Source: Diacronema lutheri
Taxonomy: Eukaryota; Haptophyta; Pavlovophyceae; Pavlovales; Pavlovaceae
NCBI GenBank assembly: GCA_019448385.1
Contig: JAGTXO010000019.1
Location: 62,001-126,000, forward strand
DNA: 64,000 bases
Direction of reading: 5' to 3'
The notes beneath the pieces are model-generated. The model did no database searches. It was not told the origin of the DNA and worked only from the letters and a program-made list of their open reading frames with translations. Shown one piece after another: positions 42,703 to 54,309 of this stretch (positions are counted from its first letter, which is position 1; each line of letters begins with the position of its first letter). The translations under genes and the position numbers were made by a program.

Positions 42703-45700
42703 ATGGACGCGCCGGTGCGGCCCGAGCAGCCGAACGAGCCGGCCGCCGCGCACGAGGCGCGCGCCACCGACACCGCGCTGTCGAGCGGCCCCGCGCCGTC
42801 CACTGTTGAAGCTTCTGCGTATGGCGAGCCGCACGCGCGCGAGCACGAGGCGGGCGCCACGATCGGAGAGGCCCCATACAACGACGCCGTCCTCGACGAC
42901 GCCGCGCTCAATGACGCCGCGCTTGAAGACGCCGCGCTTGATGCCCTCGCGCTCGATGATACCGCACTTGACGACGCCGCGCTCGCCGAGGAGCTCGCGC
43001 TGGCCGACGGCGTCGCCGAGCCGTTTGACGCGGGCGGCGGCGCGGACGCGCGTCCGCCGCGCGACGTTGCGCTCAACTACGCCGAACACAACGTCGCGCC
43101 CAGCTACGACGGATCCACCGCGCGCAGTGCCACGGAGGGCTCGGCCCCGACCCAGCGCGGGACGGGTGACGCGGGCGCGGCGGCGCTGGCCGCGCAGGGC
43201 GTGGGCGACGTCAGCCCGAGCACAGCGGCGGAGGCGCTGCTCTCGGAGCTGGAGGAGGGCAACGGCGCGACGGCCGGCGCCGATGCGCCCGCGCCGGCGA
43301 CGCCGCGCGAGGGCGGCGCAGAAGGTGGCGCACGAGCCGACCGAGCTGCGGCCGGCGAGACGGCCGGCGCCGAGGGGATGGCCAGCGGCGACGAGGGCGA
43401 GGAGGACAATGCGGGCACCGAGGCCGAGGCCGAGGCCGAGGCCGAGGCCGAGGCCGAGGCCGAGCGTACGGCGGAAGCGGGAGGCGAGGCGGAGGGCGAG
43501 GGCAGGGGTGGAAGCGAGAGCGGGGCCGAGCCGTCGCGAGAGGAGGCGCGCTTGGAGGCTGACGTGGACGATGGAGCGGAGGGTCGCACCGAGGACCGCG
43601 AAGCGGATGGTGACGAGGATGGCGACAGGGGTCGCTCCGCGGGTCGCTCCGAGGACGAGTCACTCGCCGAGGCCCACGCGGAGCCGGGCGCTGATGTGGC
43701 CATGCCGCAGCCGACGGAGGCCGGCGACGGGCGCGCGGGCACGGCCGAGCCGCCGAGCGCCGATGCGGCGGCCGGCGCCCGCGCGGTGGCCGACGTGACC
43801 GCGATGATGGGGAGTGACGAGCCCGGCGGCGCGGACGGAGGCGCGCGCGGCACGGGCGAGAGCGACGTGGCGGTCGCGCTCGGCGGGCTCCCGTCCGCCG
43901 AGCCAATCGCGGAGGCGGACTGGCTCGAGCGCGAGGACGGCGAGCCGCCGCTCGAGGAGGCCGCTGACTTTGCCACGTGGCGCGAGTGGGCGACGCGCCA
44001 AGGGTGCGCCACCACGTGCCGCCGCGTGCCGCCGCGTGCCGCCGCGTGCCGCCGCGTGCCGCCGCGTGCCGCCGCGTGCCGCCGCGTGCCGCCGCGTGCC
44101 GCCGCTCGCGATGGACGCCGCGTGCGCCGCGCTCACCGCCGCCTCGCGCGCGCGCCGCGTGCGCGCCGCGCGCGCGCCGCGCGCGCCGCGCCCCCGCGCA
44201 GCCGCGCGTACGGGCTGCTCGCCCACCCGCACGTCCTCGACGCGGACGACGCGCCGACGGCGGTGCCGCTGTGCGGCGGCGCGGCCGCGCAGCTGGGCAA
44301 CTCGCTCGGCGTCGGCGTGCAGCTCTACTTTGACACGCTGCGGCTGCTCGGCGCGCTCGCGCTTTGCGGTCTCGTGCAGGCGCTGCCGTCCCTCGTGCTC
44401 AACCTGAGCGCGACGGCCGCGCGCGCGCAGGGCGGCGGCGAGGGCGAGCTGCGTGGGTACGCGCCCACCGAGCTGCGCGGGCCCGCCTCCTTCCTCGCGC
44501 TCACGACGATCGGCCAGCGCATCGGCTGCACGACACGCGCGTGCCGCGTCGTCACGCTCGTCAGCGCGCTGCTCGAGCTCGCGTTCACGCCGCTCTTCCT
44601 CGCCGCGGCCGTGCGCTTCGGCGCGCGCGCGCGCCTCGCCGCTCGGCTGGCCGACCGCCTCAACGTGACGCTCTCCGACTACACGGTCGAGCTGCGCGGG
44701 CTCGACGCGCACACGGACGCGCGCGGCCTCCGCGAGGCGGTCGAGCGCACGCTCTACGCGCGCGCCGAAGCGCGCGCGGAGCAGCTCGAGGCGGACGCGG
44801 ACGCGGCGGGCGTCGCGGCGCGCGGCGCGGACGGCGGCGGCGGCGCGGCGCGGCGCATCGCGCGCCGGCGCTCGTCGGCGGCGGCGGCGGCCGCCGCCGT
44901 CGCCGAGGCGGCGTCGCTGCGCGGCGCGATCCGCCGCGCCGACTACGCCGTGCACGACGTCGTGCTCGTGCTGAACAACGGCGAGCTGCTGCGCGCGGGC
45001 CTCGCGAAGGCGCCGCTCGAGAAGGAGGTGCTCCTCCTCGCGACCAAGGCGCACCGGCTGCGCCTTGAGGGGCGCACGGCCGAGGCGGCGCGCGCGCGCG
45101 CCAAGCTGCGCGCGCGCGAGCGCCGCCTTCACGCCGCGCGCCGGCAGCTCGACGGCCGCGCCGGACGGTCCGGCCTGCGCGCGCGCTCGGCGTTCGTCAC
45201 GTTTGCGCGCGTCGGCGGCACGCGCGCCGCGCTCGAGTGCTGGGGCGGCGCGAGCGGCTGGGGCGCGCGCGCGTGGGCGTCGTGGCTCGCGCAGGACGCG
45301 CGCTTCCCGCTCGGCCTCGGCCGGCGGCGCGTCGACGTGCGCATCCCGCCGCCCGCTGGCGCCCTCGCCGCCGCCGCCGCTGCGCGCGCGCCCGCGCCCG
45401 CGCCGCGCCGCGCGACCGCGCGCCGCGCGCCCGAGCCGACCGACCTTCTGTGGGCAAACCTGGACGGGCGCCGGTCGGCGGGCACGCTCGTGCGCCGCGT
45501 GCTCTCCGCGTGCGCCGCGCTACTCGCGATGGGCGGCTCCTTCGCCCTCGTCGTCGCCGCGGATCTCACGCGCCGCAGCCTCGGCGCGTCGTCCGCCGCC
45601 GAGCGCTGCGCCGACTTTGGCGACGGGTGGGCGCAGGACGCGCGTGGCACGACGGCGGCGGGCGCGGCGTTGCTCGCCACGTGCGGCCCGGCGGGCGACG

Positions 45701-48015
45701 CGCCGCCCTGGGACGGCGCGCCCGAGCACCGCGCGCGCTACGAGTTTGCGCTCGCGCGGCGCGACCCGCTCGGGAGCTGGGACGCCGCGCGCGGCGAGCA
45801 CGCGCGCTGCGCCGCGTGCTATTGCCGTTCGTACCCGACGCTCGCGGCGCTCGGCGAGCGCGGCGCGGTCGAGCGGCTCGGCCCGGCTGCGGCGAGGTGC
45901 GCGCGCGCGCGCGCGCGCCGTTGCCGCCGCCGCGCCGCGACCCGCCGCGCGCGCGCCGCGCCGCCCGCCTCACGCGCCGCGCGCCGCGCGCGCCACGCCG
46001 CGCGCGCCGCCGCCTCCGCCGCGCAGCGCGGCGGGCCCAAGCGCGATGCTCGCCGCGTGCGAGGAGCAGCTGGGCGCCGAGCTCGCGCTCGGCGCGCTCG
46101 TCTACTCGGCGATCATCGTCGTCGTGCTCACCAACCTCCTGCTCAAGGGCGCGATCGGCTGGCTCGCGCAGCAGGAGCGGCACGGCTCGGTGACCAAGGT
46201 GACGTCGGTGCGCGCGGCCAAGCTCGCGGTCTCGCAGTTCGTCAACACGGCGCTCATCTCCGTCATCGTCGCGGCGGCGCTGCCCGACGCGTTCATCGGC
46301 ACGGTCGGCGGCCCGCGCGGCGCCGGCGCGCCCGTCGCGGGCGGCGCGTCGTACGTGTGCTGGGCGGACCCGGCCGAGTGCGCGCCCGGCTCGGCGCGCG
46401 CGCGCTCGCTCGTGCCGTGCTGCGCCTTCGGCCCGGCGGGCGTGCTGCTGCAGGGCCGCTTCTCCGGCTTGGACCGCGACTGGTTCGCGACGCTCGGCGC
46501 GGGCCTGCTCTTCACGCTGCTGCTGCAGCTCGCGCTCTTCGCCGCCGAGCCGCTCGCGCTGTGGGCGTGGGCGCGGCTGCGGCTGCGCGCGCGGCTGCGC
46601 GGCGCCGTCACCGCCGAGGCCGTGCGCGACGCCTTCACCGGCCCGCCCTTTGACCTCGCGCGCCAGTACGGCCAGGCGCTCGCGTACGCGGCCATCGTCT
46701 TCATCTTCGGCCCGGCGATGCCCGCCCTCTACCTCCTCGGCGCGCTCGCCTTCGGCACGCTCTTCGCGATGGACCGCTTCTTCCTGCTGCGCGTCGCGCG
46801 CACGCCGCCCGCCTACGACGAGCAGCTCGCCGTGGCGATGCAGCCGGCGTTCACCGTCATCGTGCGTCGCGCCGCGAAGCGCGCGCCACGCGCGCTGCGC
46901 CGAGCGCGCCGAGCGCTAAGCGCCGCGCGCTGAGCGCCGCGCCCGCCGCCAACCGCCCGCCGTTCGCGGCCCTTCGCCCGCCGCTCCGCCGCCCGGCCCC
47001 CGCCCGCGGCGCCGCGCCGCGCGCGCAGGCGCTCTTCCACGCGGGCGTCGCGCTCTGGTCGACGCTCGCGGTCGAGGGCATCTCGACGCTCACGCTCGGC
47101 GACTTCGCCGCCGGCCTCCAGCCCGTGTACGAGCGCGCGGGCGGGCGAGGCTCGATCGCGGCGATCGCGAACAAGGCGGAGGCGACGCCGCTACCCTACG
47201 ACCTGAACGGCGCGCTCGGCCACCCGGAGGCGGTGCTGCTCGGCCTCCTCGCGCTCGGCGTGCTCGCCTACTGCCTGCGGCCGACGTGCGCGGCACGGCC
47301 GTGCAGCGCGCAGCGCGCCGGTGGCTGCTGCGCGTACGCGCCCGGTGCGCACAGCTCCGGTCGCGCTTCCGTCGTTGTGCCGAGCGCGAGCGTCGACACC
47401 GCCGGCGACGGCAAGGCCGAGCCGGACGGCGGCGAGCACGGCGCGCTGCTGGGCGTGCCGCGGCGCGAGGGCTTCCCTGACCTGCCCGCAGCGCTCAACG
47501 GCGTCAACCACCCGACCGTCCGGCTGCTCCGGCGCGGCGCGGCGACGGACGGCGGCTCGTCGACGAGCGTGCTCGTCGGTGCGGAGGACGTGCGGCGCGG
47601 CGCCGCGCGGCGCCGCGCGCGCGCGCGGCTGCTCGCCGCCGTCGACCCCGTGCGCGCGCTCTTCTGGGCGGCCGGTCTCGCGCTCGACCGCCCGGACGTC
47701 AGCGCGGACGAGTACCGCGCCGCGCGCCCGCTCCGCGTCCACCTCGTCGGCGAGGGTGCGCGCCGCACGTTCTCGCGCGCGCACCATCTGCGCGGCCGGC
47801 GGCGCGCCGCGCTCGCGCTGACGCCGCCCCGCGCCCGCGCAGGCAAGACGAGTTACAACCCGGCGCTGAACCCGAGCTACCGCGACGCGTTTTTGGGCAG
47901 CGGCACGCTTACGCGGCCGTCGCTCGTCGAGGCCGAGGGCCGGGTCTCGCCCTCGCCGAGCGCGCTCCTCGGCCACAGCAGAAGCCAACTCTCGAGCACG
48001 GCACGCGCTCAGTGA
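42703..48015 (+). CDS. OSCA/TMEM63-family (CSC1-like, DUF221) cation channel
   Basis: Four exons, 42703-44003, 44202-45896, 46027-46861 and 47029-48015 (1,605 aa). The family forms dimeric, stretch- or osmotically gated cation channels with about 10-11 helices. Evidence: an early helix LYFDTLRLLGALALCGLVQ; the cytosolic domain with SLRGAIRRADYAVHDVVLVL and RSAFVTFARVGGTRAAL; then PTDLLWANLDGRRSAGTLVR, the conserved re-entry motif; pore helices LGALVYSAIIVVVLTNLLLK and LAVSQFVNTALISVIVAAAL; LDRDWFATLGAGLLFTLLL; and FDLARQYGQALAYAAIVF followed by FLLRVARTPPAYDEQLAVAM. An extra acidic N-terminus of about 430 residues (Ala/Glu/Asp-rich, with an EAEAEAE run) and a ~230-residue C-terminal tail make it twice the usual length. 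An in-frame ATG at 42613 exists. Intron 1 contains a 10-bp minisatellite. It is divergent from the double-channel gene. Confidence 0.9.
44017..44104 (+). repeat. 10-bp minisatellite in OSCA/TMEM63 intron 1
   Basis: About nine units of GTGCCGCCGC within the intron at 44004-44201. Read through, it would code for a meaningless RRVPP/RAAAC repeat, supporting its removal. Confidence 0.9.
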
Positions 48016-48026
48016 CACGCGCGTAT

Positions 48027-48500
48027 CTAGAAGACAAACTCGCACGCGGGCAGCAGCTCGCCCGCCGCCTCTCGCGCGAGCGCAACGTCGTCGAGCAGGT
48101 TGTCGCGCATGTCGACGCGCGCGAGGCTCGCCTGGCCGAGGAGCTCGATCGGGAGGCGGCGGAGGCGGTTGGACGAGAGGTCGAGCTCGGCGAGGTTGCG
48201 CAGGTCTGGCAGGCCGACGAGCGAGCACAGCTCGTTGCCCGACAGGTCGAGCCGCGTCAGGTGCTGCAGCCGCACCAGCTCGGGCGGCACGGCGGCGAGA
48301 CGCTGGCGCGCGAGCGAGAGGCTCGCGGCGCGAGGCGCGCGGAGCGCCTCGTCGAGCGCGCGCGGCATCGGCGCGGCACACGCCTCGGCCACATCGCCGC
48401 CGCCGCCACCGCCGACGCCCGCGCCATCCGCCCCCGCGTCGGCCCGCGTGTCCGTCTGCGCGTTCGCCCGGCTAGGGTGAGGGGGGTCCTCCGTCCGCAT
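48027..48500 (-). CDS. small leucine-rich-repeat protein
   Basis: A single exon of 157 codons from the ATG at 48500; an in-frame ATG at 48533 would add 11 residues and bring the start to 21 bases from the next gene. After a disordered Asp/Gly-rich N-terminus (about 45 residues) come three to four LRRs: SLARQRLAAVPPELVRLQHL, TRLDLSGNELCSLVGLPDL, AELDLSSNRLRRLPIELLG and ARVDMRDNLL. The LxxLxLSxNxL pattern is of the short, PIRL/SDS22-like type used as a protein-binding surface. No kinase, membrane or signal segment is present, so it is probably a cytosolic adaptor; the partner is unknown. It is convergent with the OSCA gene (11 bases between stops) and divergent from the SMP-30 gene. Confidence 0.78.
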   Translation of the reverse strand: MRTEDPPHPSRANAQTDTRADAGADGAGVGGGGGGDVAEACAAPMPRALDEALRAPRAASLSLARQRLAAVPPELVRLQHLTRLDLSGNELCSLVGLPDLRNLAELDLSSNRLRRLPIELLGQASLARVDMRDNLLDDVALAREAAGELLPACEFVF

Positions 48501-48553
48501 TTCAAAGTGTGATTCAAAACATCTGGGTGCCACCCCGCGTGTTTGTCATCATC

Positions 48554-50021
48554 ATGTCTCGCCTCGCGCCGACGGCGTTGGCGGCGCTCGCCGCGCTTGG
48601 CGCGCTGGCCGTGGCGGGCGCGCAGCCGGTGCTGAGCGCAGCCGCGGCGGCCAACGAGGCGCTCCTCGCCGACTGGGACCCGATCGAGGTGATCGATTCG
48701 CGCTTCGAAGCGCTCGTCGGCGACGGCGATCGCCGGCTCAAGCAGGTCGCCTACCTCGACGGCGCGCGGACGGAGGGCGTGTCGTGGGTGTGGGCGCTCG
48801 GCGCGCTCACCTTCACTTCGGGCAACTGCCCCACACCCGGCGACTGGGACGCCACCTTCCTCGTCGGCACCGGCGGGCCAAAGCGGCCGCGCGGCGCGAC
48901 ACCTCTGCTCGCGCCATCCAACCACAGCAACGGGCAGGTCGTGGACGGCACGGGTAGCGCGTGGGTGACGTGCGAGACGACCGGCCGGCAGCTCGCGCGC
49001 GTGCAAGTGGACGAGCTCGGCCACTTTGTCTCCAAGACGAAACTCGTGGGCGAGTACCAGGGCCAGCCGCTCAATTCGCCCAACGACGCGGTCTTCCACT
49101 CTGACGGCTCGATCTGGTTCACCGACCCGCAGTGCGGCGCGCCGCCCGCCCGCCGCGCTCGGCGCTGAGCCGAGCTCCACGAATCGGCCCGCGCGCGCGC
49201 GCTCGCCTTGCCGCCGCCGGCCTTGACCCGAACCCAAACCCCTGCTCTCGTAGGTACGGTTGCATCCAGTACCCGCAGCGCAAGTGCTCGCTGCCCGCAC
49301 ACGTGTACCGATTCAACCCGGCGACGCGCGCGCTCACCGTCGTGTACACGGGCCTCGACAAGCCGAATGGCCTTGCCTTCTCCCTCGACGAGAAGCGCAT
49401 GTGCGCGCGCGCACTGCGCTCCGGCGAGCGCCACGCGCGCGCTGCTCACCGCGCAGCTTGCCGCCCTGCTCACCGCGCAGCTTGCCGCGCTGCACGCCGC
49501 GCGCGCGTGCCTCTCCCGCTGCGGGGCCGCCCATGCCGTCCGCCAGGTACGTCGTCGATTCGGGCGCGATGCACGCGACCTTCGACCCCAGCAGGCCGCA
49601 CGCCGTCTTCGAGTTTGACATCGACGGCGAGGGCGACGGCGCCCGGCTCGTGCGCATGCGCATGTTCGCCGACATCTCGCCGGGCATCCCGGACGGCGTG
49701 CGGCTGGACAACGAAGGCAACGTCTACGTCGCGGCCGGCGACGGCGTGCAGGTCTTCGCCGCGGACGGCAGCCTGCTAGGCAAGATCCACACGCCGCCGT
49801 ACGCGGGCGGCGCGGACGGCGCGCGTTACGGGCAGTGCTCAAACCTCGAGTTTGCGGGCGACCTGGGCCGGCCGCCGACGCCGCACTACCTCCGCCACGT
49901 CCTCTACCTCGCCGCCGGCCCGGCCGTGTACTCGATCACGCTCGCCGCGTCGCACGGCGACGGGCCGAGGCCAAAGCCGCCGCCGGCGCGCCGCGCCGAC
50001 GGCGGCGCGGCGGCGCAATGA
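48554..50021 (+). CDS. secreted SMP-30/gluconolactonase-like beta-propeller protein
   Basis: Three exons, 48554-49131, 49254-49400 and 49547-50021, join in phase (399 aa). The N-terminus is a signal peptide (hydrophobic PTALAALAALGALAVAGAQ), so the product enters the secretory route. The SGL/SMP-30 six-bladed propeller is shown by GQPLNSPNDAVFHSDGSIWF followed by TDP-QYG across intron 1, the metal-binding Asn-Asp segment. The spliced KRM-YVVDSG across intron 2 and ISPGIPDGVRLDNEGNVYVA (the Asp of the second metal ligand set) add to this. Family members hydrolyse sugar lactones such as gluconolactone using a divalent metal; fungal and bacterial relatives read the same way. The exact lactone is unknown. 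Intron 2 includes a duplicated CTCACCGCGCAGCTTGCCG segment. The start is only 53 bases from the LRR gene start. Confidence 0.88.
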
Positions 50022-50668
50022 CACGGTGAGGGTGAGGGTGAGGGTGAGGGCGCCTCAGGTGGGCAGGTCGGCCAGGGGCGTGAGGTCAACGGGCGCGCCG
50101 CGCGATGGCGACGGGGGAGCGCGCTACGCGCGCCACCGCGCCGTGGGGAACGACGAGCTTTTCGAGCTCCTCGTGGCCAAGGAGCGAGCCCCCCATCCCC
50201 CCCCGGCCCCCGCCCCCCCAAAAGTGAGTAGACATCGAGCAGAGCATGCCTGAGGTGCGCGTGGCGCCGCCGACGGCGCCAGGAGGACCTTCCTCGTCGG
50301 AGCGCTCGCACGCACAGCACGGCCAGGAGGAGCTCGCCTCACCTCGGCCATTGGAGCCCCCCCCCCCCCCCCCCCCCCCCCTCCCCCCCCCCCCCCCCCC
50401 CCCCCCCCCCGCCCTCGCGGTGGTGGGCGGCTCGTCGTGACGACCTTCGCGACCGTCGCTTGTCACCGCCGCTCGACGCCGCGACGGAGACGAGCATTGC
50501 GTCGCATCGTCACGCGCGGCCATCGTCGCGACGCGACGCGTCACTAGAAATGGTTTAAGCCAGATCGACGCTTCGGCGTGCGAAGCATTTGCTCCGACCT
50601 GGGTAATGGTTGACGGCCAAGCATGTCATAAAGCCCGAACCTGAACGGCGATAGTAGTTATCCACACA
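50022..50668. other. spacer with GGGTGA repeats and long poly-C
   Basis: A 647-base gap. Four GGGTGA hexamers at about 50030-50053 resemble but do not equal a telomere repeat. A C tract broken once by T lies at 50357-50410. A glycine-rich minus frame over the tract (50086-50544) is probably an artefact of the C run, although HEELEKLVVPHGAVARV within it looks protein-like. Confidence 0.5.
50357..50410. repeat. poly-C tract (54 nt, one T)
   Basis: The longest near-pure C tract in the window, with a single T at 50382. Confidence 0.95.
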
Positions 50669-52635
50669 ATGTCGGGCTTCGCGATGAAGCGCGCTCTGCC
50701 GGACGGTGGCATCGGCGCCGATGAGGATGACTCGTGTTTGACGCGTGACAACTTGGCCTGCGCGCCGCACGCTGCCGCGCCCGCCGGCCAAATGCACACA
50801 TGGAGCAGCGTCGGCGACCCGGGCGCGGTGCGCGACGAGGTCGCGTGTTCAAGCGAAGCGGCGCGCTCGGACCTCGCCGCTTTGCCTGCCGGAAGTACCT
50901 CGTTTGCGCCTGATGGCGGGATGCGCAGCGAAGGCGTTGACGCAAGCTCGGGTGGCGCGGGCGGTATGCCGACGGCATCGGTCGGCCCGCCGGCCGGCGC
51001 GCGCTGCGGCGCATATCTCGCCGCTGCCGTTGCGCCCGTCGCGGCCGGCGCGGGCAGAGATGCGGGCGCCGTGAGCGCTCCGCGCTCTGGCGATGGGCAT
51101 GGCGCTGCCTGCGTGACGTCCGACGCCGACGCCGACGCCAGCGTAGCTGCGGCGCACGTGCCGAGCCGCGGGCACACGAGCCGATTTCGCGGCGTCTCGC
51201 TCAAGTCTGGGCGCAAGTCAAACCCGTGGAAGGCGGTGATCACAGTGCACAACCAGACGCGACACCTGGGCTACTTTGCAAGCGAGCACCTCGCGGCCGC
51301 CGCGTACATGCTCCGAAGCGCCCGCGCAGCGCGCGCGCGTACGCGAGCGCTTTTGCCGCTCACGCGCGCGCGTCGCATCCGCGCGCGCGCCCGGCTCGCA
51401 GGTATGACGCCATCGCGCGGCAGTACGGGCGCGCGGGCAACTTTCCGGCGCCGAACGCTGCGGTCACGTCCGGCTGCGCTGGCGCCGGCTTTGCGCAGAG
51501 GCACCCGTCACCGCCGCCCTTTGCGCCGTCGGGCGCATGTGCGGGCTACGCGCTGTGCGGCGGCGGCGCGAAGCAGCACCTGCACCCACGGCCGCACGTC
51601 GGCGCCGCCGCGATCTGCGCCGGATGCGCCGGCGGCACGCGCGCGCTGGCCGGCAGCGGCCCGTCCGCGTCGCCCGCGTGCTCGCCAGCGTACGCCGACG
51701 GCGCGGCGGCGGGCGTGTTTGCATGCGGCGCGCACGTTGGCGGATTTGGAGCCAGCGCCGTTTATCCGCCCTTTCACATCGGCCAGCCGGGGCAGGCGCA
51801 TGGGCAGGCGTGGGGTCACGCGGGCTTCCCGTCGCCGCACTTTGCCGGACATTTCCGCTCGCCGGTCGCGTGCGCGCCGCACCTGGCGTGCGCATGCGCG
51901 CACAGCGGTGCGGGCGGGATGGGCGCATGCAACTGCGCAGGCCATTATGGTGGCGGCAGGGGCGCGGTGGGCGGCCTGTGCGGCGGCTTCGAACCGCACT
52001 TTGCATTCGGGCGGGGGGTGGGTGCGTACGGCGGATGTGGTGGCGGTGCGCTCGGCTGCCAGCTCGACGGCGGCGCGTTCGCGGGTGGCGGCGCGTGCTG
52101 CGCGCCGTTCGCGTGCGGCTCGCACGGCGCGCAGCTCGGCGGCGCGCACGCGCAGCCGCAGACGTTGCAGCACCAGCAGCAGCAGCAGGATGAGCAGGTG
52201 GCGCAGATGGAGCGAGTGCACGATGTGCGCGCCCGTGCACACGTGCAGCCGCCGGAGGTGAAGCTGGAGCACCACGCCGACTTCCACCATCGCCACCACC
52301 AGCCAGCACGGCCGGCGCAGCCGCAGCTTCAGCCGCGGCCGCAGCTGCAGCCGCAGCTGCAGCCGCAGCAGCACGCACGCGGGGCGGGCGCTGACGCACA
52401 CATCACGGTCACACACGCCGTGTGCACGCCGCATGACTGCGGGCCGCACGCGCACGCGGCCGCGTTCAGCGTGCACGTGGAGGCAAACCAAGCCGATGCT
52501 GATAGCCGCGCGCTGAGCTGCGCCGCGATGATCGGCGCGGTTTCGGCGACCGCCTGCCGCGATGGCGCGCCAACGCTTTCGCCGCGCGCGGACGCTCGCG
52601 CGCTGGCGAGCGGCTGCGAAGCGGACATGGAATGA
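50669..52635 (+). CDS. single AP2-domain transcription factor
   Basis: Two exons, 50669-51303 and 51402-52635 (622 aa). The AP2/ERF DNA-binding domain is at residues about 172-230: [39 protein letters not shown], and across the intron [20 protein letters not shown]. The three beta strands and the helix are complete, with the conserved RGV, W and the helix Ala/Tyr-Asp residues, so the gene is probably functional. The rest is low complexity: an Ala/Gly/Cys/His-rich C-terminus with Q5, a (QLQP) tract and HHRHHQ, possibly an activation region. AP2 proteins are abundant in haptophytes and plants and control stress, light and development genes; the target here is unknown. The light-harvesting gene begins 149 bases downstream on the same strand. 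Confidence 0.88.
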
Positions 52636-52784
52636 GCGTTGCCCTCTCGTCGTCGGCCGCCTTGTCGGTCCGCTCACTCCGCCCTCGCCAGTCGGTGATC
52701 CACGCCAGTCGCCACGTCGTGACACTCGCGAGCCGCTTTTTGAAAAGGCGCGCCCGGCAAATTACAAGCTCAAAACCCGACAGA

Positions 52785-54132
52785 ATGCTCGCTCTCACGA
52801 TCTCGACGCTCGCCTTCAGCGGCCCGGCGGCGCGCGGCCCGGCGCGCGCGCTCGTGCGCATGTCGGATGCGGCGCCGGTCGCGCCGCCGCCACCGCCGCC
52901 GCCACCGCTCAAGATGTCCGCCTCCGTCCCGTTCCTGGTCGAGAACGCCAAGCTCGCCGGCCTGCCCGCGGGCGTGGGCTTTGACCCGCTTGGCCTGAGC
53001 AATGGGCCGCTGCCGATCGAGTGGATGCAGGAGGCGGAGATCAAGCACGGCCGCGTGTGCATGCTCGCTGTCGTCGGCATGCTCGTCCCGCAGGTGGTCA
53101 CCCTCCCGGTGCGGTGCACTCCACGCGCGCCGCGCGATCGCGAATCGGCGCGGCGCTCGCCTTCGGCGGCTCGCGGACGCTCGGCGGCGCTGCTCGTGGC
53201 CTTGGCATGGGCCCACGCAGTGCGCCACCTGTGCGAACCGGTCTTGGCAACGCATCATCCCACCGACGCGCGCGCTCGCGGCCGGCGCTGCCGCGCGCTC
53301 CGGCCCGCGCGCCTCGCCGCCCTCCGCGCAGGGCCGCGACTTCTCCGTCGTTGCGGCGCACGACGCAGGCGTCGCGTCCGGTGCAATGTTCCAGATCCTC
53401 TTCTGGGTCGGTGCGCGCGGTGGGCGTAGTGCGTGGGAGAGTGGCGCGAGCGGCGCTCGGCGCCCCGTGTGCTGCGCGCGCGAGGCGGCTGGCCGCGGCC
53501 GCGCGTCCCGTTGGCAACGTCTGCGATACGGCCGGGTGGGCGTTGCGGAGCGGGCGGCCGCTGCTGGCTTGCTGGGCGCGCGTGGCGAGAAGGCGGCGGT
53601 GCGTCAGTTGCACGCCCGAGCCGTGCATCCCTGGCTGGTGGAGCCAGGCCCCAGCATTGAGGCCAGGCGAGGGGGGTGTGGGATGGGGGGGGGGGGGGAC
53701 CTGACAGGTGGGCGGCGAGGGTCTGCTGGATGGGCGGGCAGAAGTGGCGCAGCGAGGCGTCCACAGCCAGTGCGCCCCCGCTGTGCGCCGCAACAGCTCC
53801 GCCGCGTGCTCCCAGGCCGTGCGCCACGGGCGCCACGCCGAACACCGCGACGCCCCGTCCGCCGACCTGCCGCCACGCGCGCGCCGGCCGATTGACCGCT
53901 CGCAGGCCTGCTCGAGGCGTTCTCGCTGATCGGCACGCTGCAGATGCTGCAGGGTGGCGCGCGCCAGCCCGGCTACTTTGGCTTCGACCCGCTCGGCTTC
54001 AGCAAGGGCAAGGACGCCGCGCGCATGAAGGTGGCCGAGGTCAAGAACGGCCGCCTTGCGATGCTCGCCTTCTCTGGCATGATCACGCAGGCCGCGCTCA
54101 CGGGCAACGGCTTCCCCTTCATCTACAGCTAG
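52785..54132 (+). CDS. fucoxanthin chlorophyll a/c-binding (LHC) protein
   Basis: Three exons, 52785-53108, 53332-53410 and 53906-54132 (209 aa). It is an antenna protein of the thylakoid membrane that passes light energy to a photosystem. The leader ([18 protein letters not shown]) is a short signal peptide with a basic transit region, as needed for a secondary plastid. The mature part begins with [19 protein letters not shown]. Helix 1 has [19 protein letters not shown] with the Glu and His/Arg chlorophyll ligands, helix 2 is [20 protein letters not shown], and helix 3 is [20 protein letters not shown] second [12 protein letters not shown] precedes helix 3. The protein ends normally after FPFIYS. 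An in-frame ATG at 52632 overlaps the AP2 stop and is not favoured. Intron 2 is 495 nt, longer than neighbours, and includes a G tract. Confidence 0.93.
53685..53698. repeat. poly-G tract (14 nt)
   Basis: Short G run within intron 2 of the light-harvesting gene. Confidence 0.9.
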
Positions 54133-54309
54133 ACGCCGCGCGCCTGGGCGCGCGATGCGCCCTCGGCTCGCCACGCCGGCCCACGCGGAGTGGCACGCGC
54201 GCGAGTGCGCTCGCGGCGTTGCCAGCGGGCTCTGGGCTGGCCCTCAGCTGTGGGGCCGCCACGGCGGTAGGCTTGCATAGACTGCCAGCGCACAAAATGA
54301 CGCATCCGC

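Noticed and set aside
50030-50053. Telomere repeat
   Set aside because: Only four GGGTGA hexamers, flanked by genes on both sides; neither the unit nor the length fits a telomere.
50086-50544. Glycine-rich minus-strand protein
   Set aside because: Most of it is translation of the poly-C tract; only a short segment looks protein-like, and no intron or domain supports a gene.
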